DNA of 64,000 nucleotides from Enterovibrio gelatinilyticus (GCF_028683095.1 NZ_JAJUBC010000008.1:1-64000), one strand, 5' to 3'; positions 1 to 9,017 are shown, counted from the stretch's first letter. Translations and numbers: made by a program. The notes: generated from the letters alone by a model not told the origin.

Positions 1-44
1 GTTTTATCGCCTTTAGGAGACAACTCAGTGACAACAACATAAAT

Positions 45-770
45 TTACGGTGTTGTATCTCGTTCTTCTGTCGCTAATTTTTGATCATCTAACGGGGCTG
101 GATAGGGCAAATTTCCAAACGCTGATAGCTCACGCTTCACTTTATCCAGGTCAGCACTCGTATCATCAAATTCACTCATCAATTGATTGGACTGCTGTCT
201 GTATTCGTTAAAGTCTTTACAATCTTTTTCTGATACCCAATTCCATGAGTTTCCTTTTTTGAACTCCTCACAGGCCTTCTGACTCGTTTCTGCTTTATGG
301 CTAACCTTCAAAATCTGCTCATTTAAATCGCTCACCGCACGCGTCAAACGGTAGCGATCTGCATATAAAACATCTGTATTCTTGAGTCTCGATGTCAATT
401 TGCTGATGGTATCGCGCTGTAAATTATTCTGTTCTTCTAACGATTGAATATTCACCGCCCCTTGCGATGATTTCGCGGTCAGTTCATCCACTGTCGAACG
501 TAAAGAATCAATCTGCTCTTTGTTCTTAACAAGTAATTCCGCGTGCGCGGCTGCATTGATCTCTTTTTCAGACAATACAGTTTGTAGTTCCTCCATCTGC
601 TGCTGCGCGGAGCTCAACTTTGTTTCTGATTGCGCTAACTCGTCTTTCACACTGTCGAGTTCATGCTGCGCAACATTGCCAATCGACGACCAATGATTGT
701 TGGTGACAAGGCCACCTAACACTAAACCACCAACAAACAGTAATGCGCCTTTTTTGTTTGCGCTTGTCAT
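45..770 (-). CDS. Membrane-anchored coiled-coil protein, function unknown
   Basis: I do not recognise this gene. From the ATG at 770 it encodes about 241 residues: a short basic N-terminus (MTSANKKG), one hydrophobic segment at about residues 6-23 that would anchor it in the inner membrane, then a long charged, heptad-rich region (about 30-150) typical of coiled coil. The C-terminal third holds two cysteines in a Trp-rich patch and a Pro-rich tail. The open frame runs further upstream to 800, but an SD-like GGGGA lies about 6 nt before the ATG at 770, so the shorter start is preferred. It is separated from the MOSC gene upstream on the same strand by about 100 nt. Cell-envelope scaffolding is only a guess. 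Confidence 0.6.
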   Translation of the reverse strand: MTSANKKGALLFVGGLVLGGLVTNNHWSSIGNVAQHELDSVKDELAQSETKLSSAQQQMEELQTVLSEKEINAAAHAELLVKNKEQIDSLRSTVDELTAKSSQGAVNIQSLEEQNNLQRDTISKLTSRLKNTDVLYADRYRLTRAVSDLNEQILKVSHKAETSQKACEEFKKGNSWNWVSEKDCKDFNEYRQQSNQLMSEFDDTSADLDKVKRELSAFGNLPYPAPLDDQKLATEERDTTP

Positions 771-866
771 ATCCATTCCCCATAAAAAAGCTGCCGCCAT
801 GATACATCATGGGGCAGCTAGTAATGTTAGCTCAAAGAAAAAAAGCGTTAATTATCGGTTGTTTGG

Positions 867-2696
867 CTAGAGTTTACTCAACACCACATCGCCTTTCGGC
901 ACACAGCAACACGCTAATACCAGCCCTTCTTCTTTCTCACCAGGGAATAACGCAGGCATATCTGGTTGGTGTACCTCCCCTTCCACTAAACGCATCTTGC
1001 AGCAGCCACAAACACCCGCACGGCAACTGTAGTCGACTTGTACACCCACTTCTTCAGCTTGCACCAAGATAGGACGCTGGTTATCGCCGCGAATGTACTC
1101 ACCATCTAGGGTGATAGACACTTCTGCAGCAGGTGCACCTTCTCCCATTGTTGGTGGCGAGAAGAACTCTTGGTGGCGTTGTGATTCAGGCACACCCAAA
1201 AGGTCAAGCAAAGTCATTGCGGCATCCATGAAGCCTTCAGGGCCACAAACGAAGATCTCACGTTGCGTCAACCAAGACACCAGAGCCAAATGTTCTTGGC
1301 TCAATCGACCCGTCAGCCCACTCCACTCATCCGAAGGACGGCTCAACAAAGTCATTACCTGTAAACCTTTGTGCTTTTTAGCCAGTGCATCGAGCTCTTC
1401 AGAAAAAGGAATGTCCGCTTCTGAGCGACACTGATGAAAAAAGATCACGTCATCAACTTCATTATGATCAGACAATGCTCGAAGCATCGACATCATGGGT
1501 GTCACACCACTTCCGCCAGACAACAAGAGTATCTGTCGACGCTTGTTGTTATCATCGCTCAAGTGAAATTGACCATCGGGTTGTTGAGCTTTTACTTCTG
1601 CTCCTTCACGCATTTCATCATGAAGCCAGTTGGACACCTCGCCACCCTCTACACGCTTCACTGAGATGGCGAAACGATCTGGTCGAGTGGGAGACGAAGA
1701 TAACGTATAACGGCGTTGAACACGTTTGCCGTTTATATCCAACTCCAGAGGAAGATGCTGACCGGCTTTATATTTAGGCAGAACGCCCTGCTGATTTTCA
1801 AACCAAAACGTTTTGAAGTCCTGCGCCACGTGTTCAATCTCGTGGCAGGTTAAGTTGAGTTTTGGCTTGGTGTTGTCTTCGTAAACTTCGGCATCTCGAT
1901 ACTCGAGCACCTCAATTTTATCGCCCGCACGAATTTCACCTTCGTTCATCGCTATTAAGTTCATGCCGAAATTCACATTACCATCTTCGGCAGAGCGGAA
2001 CTGACTCAAGGTGGTAATAGGCTCGCCGTTAACGCGAAAACGCCCTGAGTCCAAATCAAGCGTGGTGAAAATACAGCGACTACATGGGCAGTCAGCGCGA
2101 AACACCACAGAGCCAATTCGAATTTTCGCCCACGTATCTTCTTCGAACGCATCGCAACCTGTCACGACCAAGTTGGTGCGAAACTGATCCATGCTATGTA
2201 CATCTGGCGTCTTGTCATTCAATGCGCTCAATGACGCCTCTGAAATAATCAACAGCGGGAAGCCATCCGCAAAACTAACTTTAGTCTGCGCTTTTGAGGC
2301 GTAGCGTGGTGAGGATTCCTCGCCCGAAAACAACAATTGCTTGTGCCCACCTAACAAGTGGCTAAACCACGCATTAGCGGTCGACGTCGTGGAGTAAGCA
2401 TTGAATTCATCTTTCCACACATTAGTGTGTACTTCTTGAAGTGAGAACTGAGCATACTTAAGCACAAGAGGTGACATGGTAGGGTGATTCAACGTAATCC
2501 CGTTTGCCTGCAGTGAAACAGACACCTCGGTCATTTTTGGATCAGTACGACCAGTGACAAATTTCCCAGTGCTGTCTGCCACCATGAAACGGCGATCGAA
2601 GCTCAAGCCAATGCTCTCTACCCAAGCGTTTGATAAGGAAATACCACTGGCTGATTTAACGGGATAAACATTGATTTGACTGATTTTCGTGTCCAC
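867..2696 (-). CDS. MOSC domain - FAD/NAD reductase - 2Fe-2S ferredoxin fusion protein
   Basis: A 609-residue fusion. Residues about 1-130 are a MOSC N-terminal beta barrel and 130-275 a MOSC domain with the cysteine cluster DCPCSRC. Residues about 280-380 form an FAD-binding barrel (motif RRYTLSSSP), 385-510 an NAD(P)-binding domain (LSGGSGVTPMMS, CGPEGFM), and 525-609 a plant-type ferredoxin with the C-x4-C-x2-C cluster CRAGVCGCC and a late Cys. MOSC proteins bind molybdenum cofactor; E. coli YcbX (MOSC plus ferredoxin, about 370 residues) reduces N-hydroxylated bases and needs a separate reductase. Here the reductase is built in, resembling Hcr-type NADH oxidoreductase. Start is a GTG at 2696 with a strong SD AGGAG about 5 nt upstream. 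Domain calls are secure; the substrate is inferred. Confidence 0.85.
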   Translation of the reverse strand: MDTKISQINVYPVKSASGISLSNAWVESIGLSFDRRFMVADSTGKFVTGRTDPKMTEVSVSLQANGITLNHPTMSPLVLKYAQFSLQEVHTNVWKDEFNAYSTTSTANAWFSHLLGGHKQLLFSGEESSPRYASKAQTKVSFADGFPLLIISEASLSALNDKTPDVHSMDQFRTNLVVTGCDAFEEDTWAKIRIGSVVFRADCPCSRCIFTTLDLDSGRFRVNGEPITTLSQFRSAEDGNVNFGMNLIAMNEGEIRAGDKIEVLEYRDAEVYEDNTKPKLNLTCHEIEHVAQDFKTFWFENQQGVLPKYKAGQHLPLELDINGKRVQRRYTLSSSPTRPDRFAISVKRVEGGEVSNWLHDEMREGAEVKAQQPDGQFHLSDDNNKRRQILLLSGGSGVTPMMSMLRALSDHNEVDDVIFFHQCRSEADIPFSEELDALAKKHKGLQVMTLLSRPSDEWSGLTGRLSQEHLALVSWLTQREIFVCGPEGFMDAAMTLLDLLGVPESQRHQEFFSPPTMGEGAPAAEVSITLDGEYIRGDNQRPILVQAEEVGVQVDYSCRAGVCGCCKMRLVEGEVHQPDMPALFPGEKEEGLVLACCCVPKGDVVLSKL

Positions 2697-2809
2697 GAGA
2701 GCTCCTGCTTTTTATTAATATTTTCCAGCCTACATTAAAACACAGCAACTCTTAGAATCCGCGTAATATCCGTTCAAAATGTGTCATGTATTGCCAGTAA
2801 AATGTTGAA

Positions 2810-4417
2810 CTAGCACGCAATAGACTTACCGTTTGAAGTAATAATCCGCGTTAATCGCTCAGGGTCACTCACTATCGTGGGGAATTTAAGGTACAGATGA
2901 TGCAAACAGGTCAAACACAACGAAATGCATGCCAATGTTTTTTCGCGGATTTCTTCGTTATCCCACCACGCTTCGCCGCTGAGAATTTGATTCCAATCCT
3001 CACTTAAATTTTCAGCCAGTTCGATAGCTTCGCTCGCGTGACCACTGATCAACTCACCCACCGCAACCGGCACTTCATCCGTGTTTTTGCCTGCGCCAAA
3101 AATATTGCGAAGAGCGAGAATAGCATCCAATAAGCCATCAAGACGGTCAGGTTGCCTAGCAGCACTAAACAAGCGGGTAAATGCCAAACGGATTCCCGTT
3201 GAATCCGTGTCTTCAAGCAATAAGCTCCAGTTTTCAAGCTCGTCCAACACATTGTTGGTAATGTACACGGGCTCGTCAGCTTCTTTCACCGTATCAACAG
3301 CAGTCTTCGCCCCTTCCAACGAAAACGGGTCAATATGCCAAGCCCATTCTGGCGCGACGAAAGGCGGCGCATCGTTAAGAAAGCACATGGACATACATAA
3401 GGTAATATTAAGCTCTGTCGATACTTTATCGCTTTCCGCTTCAAGCACGTCACTCGGCCAATCGTCATCGTCCAGCAAATCACCGCTGTTGATGGCATAA
3501 GCATAGCCAGATTCAAGCATGAATCCGCTGTCTTTGCGTTTCGCCATTTGGCTCGGAAGCTGCAGAACATATTCGGCAATTGAAGGCGAATAACGACGAA
3601 GTGTTCCCCACTTAGTCTCAAGCTCATCAAAATCAACCAAGGCGGCATTTCGGAAACCGACAAACAAAGGGATTTGAGCAACCTCGCCATCGGCAACGCT
3701 GCGGGCAATTTCCAGCATTTCTAATACGGTACGTACAAACACATCTGCAGAAATCGGACCGCGGACACGCATCAAATCATAACTGTTGATCAGCAAGGCT
3801 GCGGGGAGTGATGACAAGGAGATAACACCTCGTTTTCCCTTTGAGTCCACGTAGTGACCATAGGTTTCACTTGGCTCATTACCAATCACTTCGAAGACCC
3901 GTTCAAAGGAACGATCTTCGATAAAGTGTCGATAGAGATTTTTGTTGCCGGGCAAGTTGGAAATCGCGGCACTCAAATATCCTGACGCGCGATAGAACAA
4001 GTGAGGTCTAGCCCCTGCTTTCACCAAAAAGAGTGGATAGAGTTCGGCAGCAACACCCGCCAAGCTTCTCGCAAGGGGGTCACTAATACTCACTAACGGC
4101 GTCTCACCACCATTTTGTCGACGCCATACCGAAAAGATGTGCTGACCATTTTGGAGCACATGAGGAAGCCGATGGAAAAACGATTGTTCAATATCACCTT
4201 GTGACACGGCGACGGCACGCATTTGTCGACAAAGTTGAACATAGGAAGTCAGCGTTTCTAATTGCTTAGACGTGAGTTTTCCCTGGTGCTGTAGTACGTG
4301 TCTTGCTTCCGCTTCTGAGATATTCAAAATGTAGCTGACAACGCGATGCCCCATAGCTTTGACGAAATTCGGGATTGGTTCTTTAAACGACATGACACCC
4401 CCAGCGTCAACAAACAT
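2810..4417 (-). CDS. Hypothetical protein, 535 residues
   Basis: I do not recognise the family. The protein is soluble-looking with no signal peptide or membrane segment. Residues about 25-65 have helix-turn-helix-like character (ISEAEARHVLQHQGKLTS), followed by a mixed alpha/beta region and an acidic stretch (LLDDDDWPSD) near residue 310. The last 150 residues look mostly helical. The ATG at 4417 has GAGGAAG about 9 nt upstream; an alternative ATG at 4393 follows a G-rich run. It lies between a LysR gene and the MOSC fusion, all on the minus strand, with gaps of about 100 nt that argue for separate transcription. No function is proposed. Confidence 0.6.
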   Translation of the reverse strand: MFVDAGGVMSFKEPIPNFVKAMGHRVVSYILNISEAEARHVLQHQGKLTSKQLETLTSYVQLCRQMRAVAVSQGDIEQSFFHRLPHVLQNGQHIFSVWRRQNGGETPLVSISDPLARSLAGVAAELYPLFLVKAGARPHLFYRASGYLSAAISNLPGNKNLYRHFIEDRSFERVFEVIGNEPSETYGHYVDSKGKRGVISLSSLPAALLINSYDLMRVRGPISADVFVRTVLEMLEIARSVADGEVAQIPLFVGFRNAALVDFDELETKWGTLRRYSPSIAEYVLQLPSQMAKRKDSGFMLESGYAYAINSGDLLDDDDWPSDVLEAESDKVSTELNITLCMSMCFLNDAPPFVAPEWAWHIDPFSLEGAKTAVDTVKEADEPVYITNNVLDELENWSLLLEDTDSTGIRLAFTRLFSAARQPDRLDGLLDAILALRNIFGAGKNTDEVPVAVGELISGHASEAIELAENLSEDWNQILSGEAWWDNEEIREKTLACISLCLTCLHHLYLKFPTIVSDPERLTRIITSNGKSIAC

Positions 4418-4519
4418 TCATGGTGACTTCCTCAACGACGTAATGAGTGGGAAGCAGTTCTCTTTTTATCGGCAGCACGTTCAAGAAATATAGCACTCTC
4501 GGTTGAAATAAACTGGGAT

Positions 4520-5437
4520 TCACTCTCCTGCTATCGATTTCTTGTCAGTGTTTAATGGGTTATCAGCCGCAATTTTTTTCAGAGCAGACCATATCCTTTC
4601 ACCTGACGGATGAAGTCGCGACTGATATCGGTACGCATAGTAAGCGATTTTCCTGATCAGCGTGGTGTTTTCCATGACCACTAAGGTTCCTTTCACTAGC
4701 TCTGAACGAATGGCAAAATCAGGCAACCATGCCACCCCAAATCCATTCATCGCTTGCAGTTTTAGCATGTCTACCATGGAAGAAAGAAAGACTGGCTTAA
4801 GGCTCACTTCATGACGCACGGTTTCGGTTTGACGCCCCATGTACGAGGTCGGTGTAAATGCTAACCAAGGCACATCATCCTGCTCGAAACCAAACAAAGG
4901 CTTCCCATGTTCGTCCACTGCACACACGGGTAAGAGGTCAGCATGACCCACTTCGATATGTTCATAAGGTGCCAATTTAAGGTGCTCATTATCGAAAGCG
5001 AGCAACACGTCGCACTCACCTTCCTGTAGCGCATCAACAGCTTCATCAACATTCATGGCATCGACACTTAGCATAGGCCGTATTTCATCAGAAAACTGCG
5101 CCTGTATGAGCTGCGTCAGGTCTAATGCAAGGGAATGTGCAGAGGCAATGCGCACAACACTACCGTCGGAATAGTTCAAAGCCGAAATATGGCTAATCCC
5201 TTCCACCATTTGGTTAACTAGCGTCCTTGCTGTCACCCTAAATATCCGTCCACTGGCAGTGAGAGCAACAGGGGTTTGACTCCGATCGATCAACTCAGCC
5301 CCAATGGCTTGCTCCAACGCTCGAATCCGACGGCTAAATGCAGGCTGAGTGATATTGCGCACCGAGGCCGCTTCCGAGAAATTCCTGACTTCCGCTAGCG
5401 CGAGAAAATCTTCCAACCATTTACTTTCAATGTTCAT
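4520..5437 (-). CDS. dgcR: LysR-type regulator, HypT/DgcR-like, divergent from dgcNA
   Basis: A 305-residue LysR-type regulator: winged helix-turn-helix at residues 5-65 (FLALAEVRNFSEAASVRNITQPAFSRRIRALE in two parts) and a periplasmic-binding-like effector domain from about 90 to 295. The N-terminus closely resembles E. coli HypT/YjiE. It is transcribed away from dgcN and dgcA, the classic LysR layout, and a 23-bp palindrome lies in the 237-nt gap. In marine Pseudoalteromonas a LysR regulator (DgcR) activates dgcN-dgcA in response to D-glutamate, so the same role is inferred here from context. The gene symbol is given by context rather than by a sequence match I could test. Confidence 0.75.
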   Translation of the reverse strand: MNIESKWLEDFLALAEVRNFSEAASVRNITQPAFSRRIRALEQAIGAELIDRSQTPVALTASGRIFRVTARTLVNQMVEGISHISALNYSDGSVVRIASAHSLALDLTQLIQAQFSDEIRPMLSVDAMNVDEAVDALQEGECDVLLAFDNEHLKLAPYEHIEVGHADLLPVCAVDEHGKPLFGFEQDDVPWLAFTPTSYMGRQTETVRHEVSLKPVFLSSMVDMLKLQAMNGFGVAWLPDFAIRSELVKGTLVVMENTTLIRKIAYYAYRYQSRLHPSGERIWSALKKIAADNPLNTDKKSIAGE

Positions 5438-5556
5438 TTGAGTGGCTTCATCCTTGCTGACGAGAGCGTGAAAATACCTACAAAAATATCAACCCAATTA
5501 TAGATACACACCACCCACCCATACGTAATGTCTAACTCATCACACTTTTGTCGATT

Positions 5557-5579
5557 ACTCATACTGAATCAGCATGAGT
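5557..5579. promoter_or_regulatory. 23-bp near-perfect palindrome, likely LysR operator of dgc genes
   Basis: Arms ACTCATACTGA and TCAGCATGAGT flank a central A with a single arm mismatch. It sits about 95 nt before the dgcN start and about 120 nt before the divergent LysR start. A weak promoter follows (TTTTCA at 5596-5601, 17-nt spacer, TATAGT at 5619-5624), with the palindrome upstream of the -35 as expected for an activator site. Confidence 0.65.
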
Positions 5580-5674
5580 GAATCGGAAACGGCATTTTTC
5601 ACACACTCAATCGCGTTCTATAGTGATCTCAAGGTGAACACCACCACTAGATAGTCAAGATGACAAGGAGAGAC

Positions 5675-6688
5675 ATGAACATTCCAGCGCCCTACCTACT
5701 TATGCTTGGAGAAAGCAAAGATCCGCTCGCCATCAAAACCGCCCGTGGCATTCACTATTGGCGTCCTGAGAAGTGCATGGGTCAACTGCGTTTGAATGAT
5801 GAAGTACCGTCTCTCGACCTACCGGATATCGACGTTCAAACCGCCACAAAAGAAGGAGCAAAAACTCTCGTGCTTGGTATGGCAAACGCTGGTGGTGTGC
5901 TTGCTCCACAGTTTGTTCCCTACATCGTCGAAGCGCTTAATACTGGCATGAACGTGGCGTCAGGGCTTCACCAAAGATTAGATGCTATTCCTGCTATTGC
6001 TGAAGCAGCCAAAGCCTCTGGCGCGAGTTTATTCGACCTCCGTCATGCACATGGAACCTTGCCAGTTGGCACGGGTAAGAAGCGTTCTGGTAAACGCCTT
6101 TTAACAGTGGGGACCGATTGCTCTGTCGGTAAAATGTTCACCACCTTGGCGCTGGAAAAACAAATGAAGTCGCGTGGGCTCTCTGCAGCATTCTGCGCAA
6201 CGGGTCAAACGGGTATTTTGATTGAAGGTAGCGGCATCGCGGTAGATGCAGTGGTATCCGATTTTATCGCTGGTGCGACCGAAACCTTATCGCCAGCATG
6301 TAATACAAACCAATGGCAACTGGTGGAAGGACAAGGCTCGTTATTGAACCCTGCATTTTCAGGCGTGACCTTGGGTCTTTTACACGGTGCCCAACCTGAT
6401 GCACTGGTTCTCTGCCACGAAGCGAATCGCGAATACATTCGTCATATGTCGGATATGCCAATTCCAGACGTCGCCGACATTATGGAGTTGGCGGTTAGAC
6501 TCGCAAAACTGACCAACCCTAATCCTCGCTTCGTTGGCATGGCCATCAATACTTCTGCGCTCTCGGAGGAAGATGCAAAACGTTACTTGGCGGATCTTTC
6601 CAGCCAATATGATTTGCCTGCCACCGACCCAGTGAGGTTTGGCGTAGATAACATTGTTGAGCATCTCATCCACGTATTCGAGGAGTGA
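5675..6688 (+). CDS. dgcN: D-glutamate N-acetyltransferase (DUF1611 family)
   Basis: A 337-residue DUF1611 protein. The N-terminal half is a Rossmann-like domain; the C-terminal half carries a P-loop-like motif at about residue 150 (VGTDCSVGKMFTT) and the conserved segments ATGQTGI and EGQGSLLNPAFSGV. In marine bacteria DgcN acetylates D-glutamate to N-acetyl-D-glutamate, the first step of D-glutamate use. The ATG at 5675 is chosen because AAGGAG lies just before it; an in-frame ATG at 5660 would place that SD inside the gene. dgcA follows after 5 nt, so the two form one operon ending at the hairpin near 7700. Cytoplasmic. The family call is firm; the substrate rests on the dgcA linkage. Confidence 0.82.
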   Translation: MNIPAPYLLMLGESKDPLAIKTARGIHYWRPEKCMGQLRLNDEVPSLDLPDIDVQTATKEGAKTLVLGMANAGGVLAPQFVPYIVEALNTGMNVASGLHQRLDAIPAIAEAAKASGASLFDLRHAHGTLPVGTGKKRSGKRLLTVGTDCSVGKMFTTLALEKQMKSRGLSAAFCATGQTGILIEGSGIAVDAVVSDFIAGATETLSPACNTNQWQLVEGQGSLLNPAFSGVTLGLLHGAQPDALVLCHEANREYIRHMSDMPIPDVADIMELAVRLAKLTNPNPRFVGMAINTSALSEEDAKRYLADLSSQYDLPATDPVRFGVDNIVEHLIHVFEE

Positions 6689-6693
6689 ACAGG

Positions 6694-7632
6694 ATGAATG
6701 TTAGTGCAAAGATCGTGACCTACACATTGAAACGCCCATTTACTATCTCTCGCGGTAGTCGTAACACCGCAGAGGTTATACAAGTCACCGTTGAAAAAGA
6801 TGGCAACATTGGCGTAGGCGAATGCTCGCCAACAGGTCGCTATGGGGAGAGTTTTGACAGCGTGCTCGCTGAAATTGAATCCGTCAACAATACCCAATGT
6901 GATCGCACGTTGTTGAAATCTCTTCTTCCCCCTGGCGCAGCACGTAACGCAATCGATTGTGCGTTATGGATGCTTGAAGCTGACAATTTCCCTGACAACT
7001 TCTCTTTGCCTAATCAGATTCAAACTGCCATGACGGTGTCCATTGCATCACCGGAAGAAATGGCGGAAGAAGCCAAACTCTACGTAGAGCAAGGGGCTAC
7101 CTTAATCAAGGTCAAGCTCAATGCAGATGAAGTATACCAACGCCTCGCTGCCGTTCGCGCAGTGGCTCCGGATACCACATTGATTGTCGACGCCAACGAA
7201 GCGTGGGGAACGCTTGACATTGCTAGCACCCTTCAACAAATCGCACCGCTTAATATCGCAATGGTTGAACAACCTCTGCCTGCCAACGAAGATGACGCAT
7301 TAAATGACATATCCAGTGCGATCCCACTTTGTGCCGATGAAAGCTGTCACACCGCAGACGATGTACAAGGATTGGTCGGAAAATACCAAATGGTAAACAT
7401 CAAACTCGACAAAACAGGAGGGCTAACGGCTGCGTTTGAATTGGAACAAGCAGCGCGCGCCGCAGGGCTTCAAATCATGGTGGGATGTATGCTTGGTAGC
7501 TCTATTGCGATGCGAGCTGCGCTGCCCGTTGCAGCGACTGCCGTCATGGTCGACTTGGATGGTGCATTTTTGATCAGTGATGATGTCAAAAATGGCCTTC
7601 GCTACAAGCACGGGAATATTGTGCTAGGTTAG
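6694..7632 (+). CDS. dgcA: N-acetyl-D-glutamate racemase (enolase superfamily)
   Basis: About 312 residues in the muconate-lactonizing/dipeptide-epimerase branch of the enolase superfamily. An N-terminal capping domain (to about residue 95) precedes a TIM barrel with the acid-base lysine in IKVKLN, metal ligands in VDANEAW, VEQPL and ADESCH, and the second lysine in NIKLDKTGG. With DgcN it would convert N-acetyl-D-glutamate to N-acetyl-L-glutamate, feeding arginine or glutamate metabolism. Dipeptide (L-Ala-D/L-Glu) epimerase is the main alternative and is disfavoured by the dgcN partner. The ATG at 6694 has AGGAG 8 nt upstream, overlapping the end of dgcN. The TAG stop lies at the junction with a fragment of the 265-bp repeat family. 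Confidence 0.82.
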   Translation: MNVSAKIVTYTLKRPFTISRGSRNTAEVIQVTVEKDGNIGVGECSPTGRYGESFDSVLAEIESVNNTQCDRTLLKSLLPPGAARNAIDCALWMLEADNFPDNFSLPNQIQTAMTVSIASPEEMAEEAKLYVEQGATLIKVKLNADEVYQRLAAVRAVAPDTTLIVDANEAWGTLDIASTLQQIAPLNIAMVEQPLPANEDDALNDISSAIPLCADESCHTADDVQGLVGKYQMVNIKLDKTGGLTAAFELEQAARAAGLQIMVGCMLGSSIAMRAALPVAATAVMVDLDGAFLISDDVKNGLRYKHGNIVLG

Positions 7633-7687
7633 GGTCTGTTAAGCTTGGGTGGTTAAATTTCGTTCTACCGAAAAGCGTTTTAGCCGC
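7631..7687. mobile_element. End fragment of the 265-bp inverted-repeat element (family B)
   Basis: Starting within the dgcA stop codon, the sequence AGGGTCTGTTAAGC and about 45 nt beyond match, in inverted orientation, the right end of the elements at 47527-47792 and 54257-54521 (shared landmarks: GGTGGTTAAATTT, GTTCT, AAAAGCGTTTTA). No second end is visible nearby, so it is a truncated relic. The junction TTAG fits the CTAG-like target seen at the other copies. Confidence 0.65.
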
Positions 7688-7697
7688 GGCAATAATC

Positions 7698-7734
7698 AGA
7701 GTGAAATATACTCAACACGTTTCACTCTTTTTTT
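7698..7734 (+). terminator. Rho-independent terminator after dgcNA
   Basis: Perfect 8-bp stem GAGTGAAA / TTTCACTC around a 13-nt loop, followed by a run of seven T. It lies about 65 nt after the dgcA stop. Confidence 0.8.
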
Positions 7735-7795
7735 AACTTAAAATAGATAATGACGCTTAACCCATCAAAATTGCGACAAATTGTTAACAGGCATC

Positions 7796-7842
7796 TTGAC
7801 CCATTTAAAACCTCACTCTAATCTAGCGTACATGTGTACGCT
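7796..7842 (+). promoter_or_regulatory. Desaturase promoter with FabR-type operator
   Basis: A sigma-70 promoter is clear: TTGACC (7796-7801), 17-nt spacer, TAATCT (7819-7824). Immediately after the -10, at 7825-7842, is a perfect palindrome AGCGTACA-TG-TGTACGCT. This matches the form of FabR operators that repress unsaturated fatty acid genes (fabA, fabB) in gammaproteobacteria. It covers the expected transcription start, so a repressor here would block initiation. Confidence 0.8.
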
Positions 7843-7862
7843 GGAATTTTGCGGTATTTAAA

Positions 7863-8996
7863 ATGGAATCTACTCAAGCGAAAAAACCTCCTGTCATCTG
7901 GCTGAATGTCACCGTTTTTGCGGTCACCTTCGCCGTAGCAATAATAGGCACTCCACTTTGGGCGTATTATCACGGGTTTGATTGGGCACAAATCACCATG
8001 TTTGTTGCCATGTTTACCTTTGCTGGCATGTCTATCACGGCGGGCTATCACAGACTTTGGTCACATAAAACCTTCGAAGCGCATCCTGTGTTAAAAGGTA
8101 TTTTTGCAATAGGCGGCGCACTCGCGCTGCAAAATAGCATTCTTCACTGGTCATCTGATCACCGCGTTCATCACCGTCATGTCGACGACAACGACACTGA
8201 CCCCTACTCAGCAAAACGTGGTTTCTGGTATTCGCACATCGGTTGGATGCTTCGTGAATATCAGAAGCATCGTTATTCGGATTACAGCAACTGCCGAGAC
8301 CTTCAAAAGGATAAAGTTGTTATGTGGCAACACAAGTATTACTTGCCACTGGTCCTCGCCACCAACTTCGGTATCCCTATCGCATTCGGATTACTTCACG
8401 GCGATATTTGGGGTGCAATTATTCTGATTGGTTTTTTGCGCGTGGTGGCTAGTCACCATACGACGTTTTTCATTAACTCTCTTGCCCACATTTGGGGTTC
8501 ACAACCATATACGGCTAAGAACACTGCTCGAGACAATGGCATCTTGGCGTTTTTCACCTTTGGTGAGGGTTACCATAACTTCCACCATATTTTTGAGAAT
8601 GACTACCGAAACGGCATTTACTGGTGGCAGTTCGATCCAACTAAGTGGCTCATCAAATCGGGTAGCTGGCTTGGCCTGACCAAAAAGCTACGTGTGACAC
8701 CACAAGATCGCATTGAAAAAGCACGAGCAACCATGCTGTTGAAAAACATTCAAGCACGTTTAAGCATGACACCGAACGCAACACAACGCCTTCAGGCCAT
8801 TGAGCAAGAATACGAAGCGTTAGTTGTTCGTATGAGTGAATATTATGAAGCCAAAAAGCGACTCATCGATATGGGTAAACAGAACCTATTGAAGAAATAT
8901 GAGGAAGCGATATTGGTACAACAGTTGAAAATCCTTAAAGGGGATTTCATTCAGCAAAAACGCAACTGGCAAATGCTGACTGCCAACTACGCATAG
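7863..8996 (+). CDS. Membrane acyl-CoA/fatty-acid delta-9 desaturase
   Basis: A 377-residue membrane di-iron desaturase. Histidine boxes are HRLWSH (residues 63-68), HRVHHRH (100-106) and HNFHH near residue 240, and hydrophobic pairs flank them, as in stearoyl-CoA desaturases. It would introduce a double bond into saturated acyl chains of exogenous or membrane lipids in the inner membrane. The last 90 residues are charged and helical and extend beyond the catalytic core. The leader is very short (start codon about 30 nt after the predicted transcription start) with no strong SD. The FabR-like operator indicates coordination with unsaturated fatty acid supply. Confidence 0.9.
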   Translation: MESTQAKKPPVIWLNVTVFAVTFAVAIIGTPLWAYYHGFDWAQITMFVAMFTFAGMSITAGYHRLWSHKTFEAHPVLKGIFAIGGALALQNSILHWSSDHRVHHRHVDDNDTDPYSAKRGFWYSHIGWMLREYQKHRYSDYSNCRDLQKDKVVMWQHKYYLPLVLATNFGIPIAFGLLHGDIWGAIILIGFLRVVASHHTTFFINSLAHIWGSQPYTAKNTARDNGILAFFTFGEGYHNFHHIFENDYRNGIYWWQFDPTKWLIKSGSWLGLTKKLRVTPQDRIEKARATMLLKNIQARLSMTPNATQRLQAIEQEYEALVVRMSEYYEAKKRLIDMGKQNLLKKYEEAILVQQLKILKGDFIQQKRNWQMLTANYA

Positions 8997-9017
8997 CGCC
9001 AAGCGCGCTTTCTTTCG

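Noticed and set aside
1-42. Open frame VLSPLGDNSVTTT ending at TAA 40-42 on the plus strand
   Set aside because: Only 13 codons are inside the window, and a minus-strand reading is equally possible; neither can be supported.
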